10,765 bases of DNA, from positions 1 to 10,765 of the forward strand of contig SIAZ01000121.1 of the NCBI GenBank assembly GCA_009695405.1. Direction: 5' to 3'. Below are positions 7,757 to 10,765 of this stretch, one piece after another. The notes under the pieces were generated by a model. The model had not been told where the DNA came from. It did not search any database and worked only from the letters and a program-made list of their open reading frames with translations. This DNA comes from Pedosphaera sp. Lineage in GTDB: Bacteria; Verrucomicrobiota; Verrucomicrobiia; Limisphaerales; UBA9464. Both the position numbers and the translations under genes were made by a program. Positions within the stretch are counted from its first letter, which is position 1. Every line of letters starts with the position of its first letter.

Positions 7757-8976
7757 GCCTCCTACAACTCAATCCGCTCGCTTGGGTTCATCGCACCCTC
7801 TCTCGTCTCCGCGGAAGCGTGGGATTGATGACGATAATAGTGTTTCTAGCGGGTTGCCGTTCCTTTCAACAGCCGCCTGCTAATCCCAGTTTCCCCCCTC
7901 ACCGCCTTGCTGCTGTTAATGCTGCTATCGAAAATGCAATCGCCTCTAATCGCTGCCCAGGTGGAGTCTTTTGGTTGGAACGAAAAGGATCGGTGTTTAA
8001 TCGTCCCTACGGCCTCCAATCAGTTCAACCTCCTGAGTCTACCACGCTCGAAACCGTGTATGACGCAGCCTCTCTCACCAAGGTCTTAGCGACCACACCC
8101 GCTCTGATGAAATTGGTGGAAAAAGGAACCCTAGATCCAGAAGCTCCTGTGGCCCGTTACCTCCCTGACTTCGCAGTTAATGGCAAGGAAACTATCACTG
8201 TTCGCCATCTCCTCACTCACTCTTCAGGGCTACGGCCTAGTTTAAGTGGGGGCTCGTGGACCGGACGCACTGAAGCTCTTCGACGGGCTCTCGCCGAAAT
8301 TCCCACTCAGCCACCCGGCCAAAAACATGTCTACTCCGACATCAATTTCATTCTCCTCGGATATCTCATCGAGACAATTTCAGGGACCCCTCTCGACCTC
8401 TTCTGCCAAAAAGAAATCTTCGGACCTTTGGGGATGACCAACACTGGATACCATCCGCTTTCACGCCTCTCTCTCTCTCGGATTGCGCCGACGGAAAAAC
8501 AGCCTGATGGCACTTTTCTACGCGGGACAGTCCATGATCCGACCGCAAATAAAATGGGAGGGATCGCTGGTCACGCCGGACTCTTCACCACAGCGGGTGA
8601 CACAGCCCTCTTTTGCCGTATGTTACTCAACGAAGGTAAACTAGGCTCCGTACGCCTTTTTCAACCCACTACTGTTCGTCAAATGACTTCCATTCAATCA
8701 CCTGAAGGTCTCCCAAAACGAGGCTTCGGTTGGGATATAGACAGTCCCTATGCGGGACCACGCGGGGCCATCTTCCAAATCGGTTCCTACGGTCACACCG
8801 GTTGGACTGGAACCTCACTCTGGATTGACCCCAGTTCATCCACTTTTGTTCTTTTCTTTAGCAATCGGAATCATCCCACGGAAGCGGGCAGTATCATTGC
8901 ACTTCGCAGACAATTAGGAACCCTCGCCGCGGAAGCGGTCGGACTCGGTGTCACCTCAACCCAACTTACACAGTAA
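7753..8976 (+). CDS. Beta-lactamase-fold serine hydrolase lipoprotein (class C / PBP4B-like)
   Basis: A 407-aa predicted lipoprotein with the class C beta-lactamase / D,D-peptidase fold. A long basic N-terminus (RTLSRLR) leads into a hydrophobic core and lipobox LAGC, with Cys35 as the lipidated residue. Active-site motifs: SLTK (nucleophile Ser107, base Lys110), YSD (194-196, the second motif, Asp in place of the commoner Asn), and HTG (348-350, the KTG-box equivalent). The segment MGGIAGHAGLFTTAGD (268-283) is typical of YfeW/PBP4B-like enzymes and of the beta-lactamase half of NagZ fusions; HLLTHSSGL (152-160) is common to the fold. Likely activities are D-Ala-D-Ala carboxypeptidase or esterase; true beta-lactamase activity is less likely. 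Its ATG overlaps the pump's TGA (ATGA, 7753-7756) and there is no separate ribosome-binding site, so it is probably translationally coupled. Confidence 0.9.
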   Translation: MSLLQLNPLAWVHRTLSRLRGSVGLMTIIVFLAGCRSFQQPPANPSFPPHRLAAVNAAIENAIASNRCPGGVFWLERKGSVFNRPYGLQSVQPPESTTLETVYDAASLTKVLATTPALMKLVEKGTLDPEAPVARYLPDFAVNGKETITVRHLLTHSSGLRPSLSGGSWTGRTEALRRALAEIPTQPPGQKHVYSDINFILLGYLIETISGTPLDLFCQKEIFGPLGMTNTGYHPLSRLSLSRIAPTEKQPDGTFLRGTVHDPTANKMGGIAGHAGLFTTAGDTALFCRMLLNEGKLGSVRLFQPTTVRQMTSIQSPEGLPKRGFGWDIDSPYAGPRGAIFQIGSYGHTGWTGTSLWIDPSSSTFVLFFSNRNHPTEAGSIIALRRQLGTLAAEAVGLGVTSTQLTQ

Positions 8977-9064
8977 TAGACCGCTCCCTTCCCTTAATTA
9001 TTTTCCATCTCAGCACCTCGATTTTTGCTTTAAATTCAGTCACGCTCTCCACCGCTTCTAACTG

Positions 9065-9697
9065 ATGAACACTCTTTCCCTCTTACTAACGCCTCTGTTG
9101 GCATTGGCTTATACTGTTTATGGGGATTCTAAACCTCTCTTTAGCGAGGATTTTACCCATCGACCACCGGGGGATCTTCCCGAGCCTTTTATGATTCTTG
9201 ATGGACAATTTTCAGTGAAGGAAGCCGAAGGAAATCGGTTTATGGAATTGCCAGGCTCACCCCTCGAATCCTTTGGAGTCCTCTTCGGCCCCAACGAGAC
9301 CACTGGAGTCCAGGTGACCGCCCGTATCTTCGCAACCAAATCCGGTCGTAAATTCCCCACCTTCGCTGCCGGACTCAACGGAGTCGGTGGCTATAAACTG
9401 CGAGTCTCACCGGCTAAAGGGGCTATCGAACTTGTACGCGGCGATGATATCAAAGGATCCTCACCGTTCAAATGGAACAGCGGTGACTGGACCCAACTCA
9501 AATTGTCGATCACTCCGCATGGAAACGGGGTGCGCATCACCGCCAAAGCATGGCAAGGTAGCACTGAACCCGAAGCTTGGATCCTGACTTTCGACGAGGC
9601 CGACAAACTTCCAGCAGGTAAAGCGGGAGTATGGGGTATGCCATTCAGCGGGATGCCGATTCAGTTTGATGATCTCTCAGTTTCCAAAGTGCCGTAA
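9065..9697 (+). CDS. Secreted beta-sandwich (concanavalin A-like) protein of unknown function
   Basis: A 210-aa product with a signal peptide (MNTLSLLLTPLLALAYTVYG, cut near residue 20 or 15). The mature part is a single domain resembling LamG / DUF1080-type concanavalin A-like sandwiches. It opens with LFSEDFTHRPPGDLP (25-39), continues through alternating strands and WNSGDWTQLKLSI, and closes with the strand IQFDDLSVSKV. Related PVC proteins bind or hydrolyse sugars, but no catalytic residues can be named here. There is no Cys in the mature part and no membrane anchor, so it should be free in the periplasm or secreted. It starts 88 nt after the serine hydrolase gene with no terminator seen, so co-transcription is possible. 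No Shine-Dalgarno sequence precedes the ATG. Confidence 0.8.
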   Translation: MNTLSLLLTPLLALAYTVYGDSKPLFSEDFTHRPPGDLPEPFMILDGQFSVKEAEGNRFMELPGSPLESFGVLFGPNETTGVQVTARIFATKSGRKFPTFAAGLNGVGGYKLRVSPAKGAIELVRGDDIKGSSPFKWNSGDWTQLKLSITPHGNGVRITAKAWQGSTEPEAWILTFDEADKLPAGKAGVWGMPFSGMPIQFDDLSVSKVP

Positions 9698-9733
9698 TAG
9701 CGACCTTAGCGCCTCTTCTTGGAACTAAAAGCA

Positions 9734-10030
9734 ATGAGTAGTAATGACTCCTTCCGACCTCCGGGCCCCTGCCCTCTCTGCGGGGTCGCAGTTCCACGAA
9801 ATGCCCAAGCCTGCGGCGGTTGCGGTGCATCACATGACTCTGGTTGGAACGAAGAAACTGCGGTCTCCGGTCTCGATCTACCCGATGATTCCTTCGATTA
9901 TGAGGCATTTATTGAAGACGAATTTGGTGAACGTCGTAAACCTATTCCAAAGCGGTCCCGCACTTGGTCTGCCGTCGCCGTCCTACTTCTCCTCGCCCTG
10001 ATTAGCGGTTGGGTGATTTCATTAGTTTGA
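9734..10030 (+). CDS. Small zinc-ribbon protein with a C-terminal membrane anchor
   Basis: A 98-aa protein. The N-terminus has two CxxC knuckles (C13/C16 in CPLC, C27/C30 in CGGC) spaced as in a rubredoxin-like zinc ribbon. An acidic linker follows (DLPDDSFDYEAFIEDEFG, 48-65), then a basic stretch (RRKPIPKRSR) and one membrane span (about 78-97) reaching the C-terminus. The basic residues before the span predict a cytoplasmic zinc ribbon. I chose the ATG at 9734; a TTG at 9719 would add five residues (M-E-L-K-A). A weak GGA lies about 10 nt upstream of the ATG. It sits 36 nt after the secreted beta-sandwich gene and is probably in the same transcript. Function is unknown; such proteins often occur as small scaffold or regulatory membrane proteins. 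Confidence 0.8.
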   Translation: MSSNDSFRPPGPCPLCGVAVPRNAQACGGCGASHDSGWNEETAVSGLDLPDDSFDYEAFIEDEFGERRKPIPKRSRTWSAVAVLLLLALISGWVISLV

Positions 10031-10619
10031 TTCCGCCCCTCGCCTCCAAAGTGTTTCCCCTCGGCAAATCAAGTTTTTGAGTTAGAATTCGGCCTTTTCC
10101 TCTGTTCGTCAGTAGATTCGTAAGTACCGATCTTGGAAAGTTACCCTTCACAACTACCAAGCTCTCAGTCCCCTTTTCTAGGCTCAATAGACGGCGGTTC
10201 CGTCCTAGGTTGAATCGTTTCGGCTTACTGGATTAACCCTTCGCCGTGGGCCTCCTGTTTCCGACCATCCAATTGGAACAGTTCACCCATAGCCCCTCTC
10301 GAAGTCTCCAAGACTCGGGTTATCGAAATGATCAGTGAGGGCGTCTCTCGCCCCCTCTACTCCCTCAAAATTCCTGCTCATCAAAAGTTAATCCGCTCGA
10401 CTCGAATTGGATCTCCCTGAACACCCAAGCACCGAACCAAGAACCGTAGCCCAGACCTCCCCGACAGTATTAGCCAAAACTCGCCTCATCCTCGCCTCGA
10501 GCCAAGCCCCTGATTTGGGGAGCACTAGCCCACTCCGCTCGCCCACCGGTTAACCCCGACCGACACCCATGGGCGCCACTCGCCCATTCCCCGGCAGACT
10601 TTCGCCCTGCTATCCATCT
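10031..10619. other. 589-nt stretch without a recognisable gene, next to an IS66 end
   Basis: I find no open frame with a plausible start, protein-like composition and useful length on either strand, and no tRNA, rRNA, tmRNA, RNase P or SRP RNA signature. It has several GC-rich short hairpins. The plus strand is pyrimidine-rich over much of its length (for example 10340-10375 and 10450-10500). It could be decayed coding sequence, an unrecognised non-coding RNA, or remains of an older mobile element. Confidence 0.5.
10569..10587. repeat. Perfect 7-bp hairpin with 5-nt loop
   Basis: The arms ATGGGCG and CGCCCAT pair perfectly around CCACT. No T-run follows on either strand, so it does not look like an intrinsic terminator. 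It is the strongest local hairpin in the geneless stretch; shorter 5-bp stems at 10190-10204, 10303-10315 and 10339-10353 are near chance expectation. Confidence 0.6.
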
Positions 10620-10637
10620 GTAAGCGTACGCCCAACC
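10620..10637. repeat. Putative terminal inverted repeat of the IS66 element
   Basis: The sequence GTAAGCGTACGCCCAACC begins with the GTAAG terminus typical of IS66-family ends and lies about 90 nt beyond the transposase stop. The partner repeat would lie off the window, so the exact inner limit is unknown. Confidence 0.55.
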
Positions 10638-10709
10638 TCATGGTTCCCTAGTTGCCGAAAGTAGGATATTCCGCGATCGAAGGCGGGGAAGAAAGGTCGA
10701 CCGACCGGA

Positions 10710-10765
10710 TTAGGCTTTCGCCGGTTTCCAGTTCCAAGGCAGGAGTTCGGCAACGGTATGGTTCG
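10710..10765 (-). CDS. IS66-family transposase (TnpC), C-terminal fragment
   Basis: Only the last 17 full codons before TAA (10710-10712) are in the window; the gene enters from the right edge. They read NHTVAELLPWNWKPAKA. The segment ELLPWNW is the conserved ending of the IS66 transposase C-terminal domain. The DDE catalytic core lies outside the window, so intactness cannot be judged. Position and direction agree with the terminal repeat at 10620. Confidence 0.7.
   Translation of the reverse strand, partial: NHTVAELLPWNWKPAKA

Larger units (their letters stand above)
10620..10765 (-). mobile_element. IS66-family insertion sequence, one end (continues off the right edge)
   Basis: Two signals agree. 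The transposase C-terminus at 10710-10765 (minus) has the IS66 TnpC ending ELLPWNWKP. About 90 nt past its stop, the plus strand begins GTAAGCG at 10620, matching the GTAA-type termini known for IS66 elements. Transcription runs right to left, so 10620 is the end downstream of the transposase gene. IS66 makes 8-bp target duplications; the flanking 8 bp here are ATCCATCT (10612-10619), to be matched at the far end outside the window. Confidence 0.65.

Noticed and set aside
10002..10187. A 61-codon minus-strand frame overlapping the end of the zinc-ribbon gene
   Set aside because: It has no recognisable family and overlaps the membrane-span codons of a better-supported gene.
10337..10356. GGGCG/CGCCC hairpin as a possible transcription terminator
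   Set aside because: There is no T-run on either side in either direction, and a 5-bp stem is within chance expectation.
10225..10365. A short minus-strand open frame ending MGELFQLDGRKQEAHGEG before TAA at 10225
   Set aside because: It reads like protein for about 45 codons, but it is flanked by stops, its ATG (10290) leaves only 21 residues, and I recognise no family.
10230..10412. Two 8-bp long-range inverted repeats (GGATTAAC 10230 with GTTAATCC 10387; ATCCAATT 10267 with AATTGGAT 10405)
   Set aside because: By my estimate two to three such 8-bp pairs are expected by chance in about 590 nt, and the two would cross each other, so they do not by themselves support an RNA fold.

Overview
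The window most resembles chromosomal DNA from the PVC superphylum, probably Verrucomicrobiota. The strongest pointer is the large minus-strand secreted protein, which joins a TIM-barrel isomerase-like domain, a PVC-style middle region and a sorbosone-dehydrogenase-like beta-propeller. A small acidic zinc-ribbon membrane protein and a secreted beta-sandwich protein fit the same origin, and most starts lack a Shine-Dalgarno (SD) sequence. The phylum is inferred from protein architecture; no rRNA is present to confirm it.

Layout. Positions 2-127 (+) hold the last 41 codons of an unidentified gene, converging on a long minus-strand gene (160-3255). A 134-nt divergent gap separates that gene from ruvB (3390-4406, +), the Holliday-junction branch-migration motor. 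A 170-nt gap follows, then a block of plus-strand genes: a full-length HAE-1 type RND efflux pump (4577-7756); a beta-lactamase-fold serine hydrolase lipoprotein (7753-8976) overlapping the pump by ATGA; a secreted beta-sandwich protein (9065-9697); and a zinc-ribbon, single-membrane-span protein (9734-10030). The last 735 nt hold no complete gene. The final 146 nt are the end of an IS66-family insertion sequence whose transposase enters from the right on the minus strand. The 589 nt before it (10031-10619) are non-coding or decayed.

How the genes may work together. The pump and the lipoprotein are almost certainly co-translated, suggesting a shared cell-envelope role (export plus peptidoglycan or ester hydrolysis). 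The usual periplasmic adaptor and outer-membrane channel genes are not next to the pump. The large minus-strand protein is probably an exported carbohydrate-related protein and looks unrelated to its neighbours. No defence system, CRISPR array, tRNA or rRNA was found. The items most worth a second look are the fused minus-strand protein, the adaptor-less pump/hydrolase pair, and the IS66 boundary with the geneless stretch beside it.
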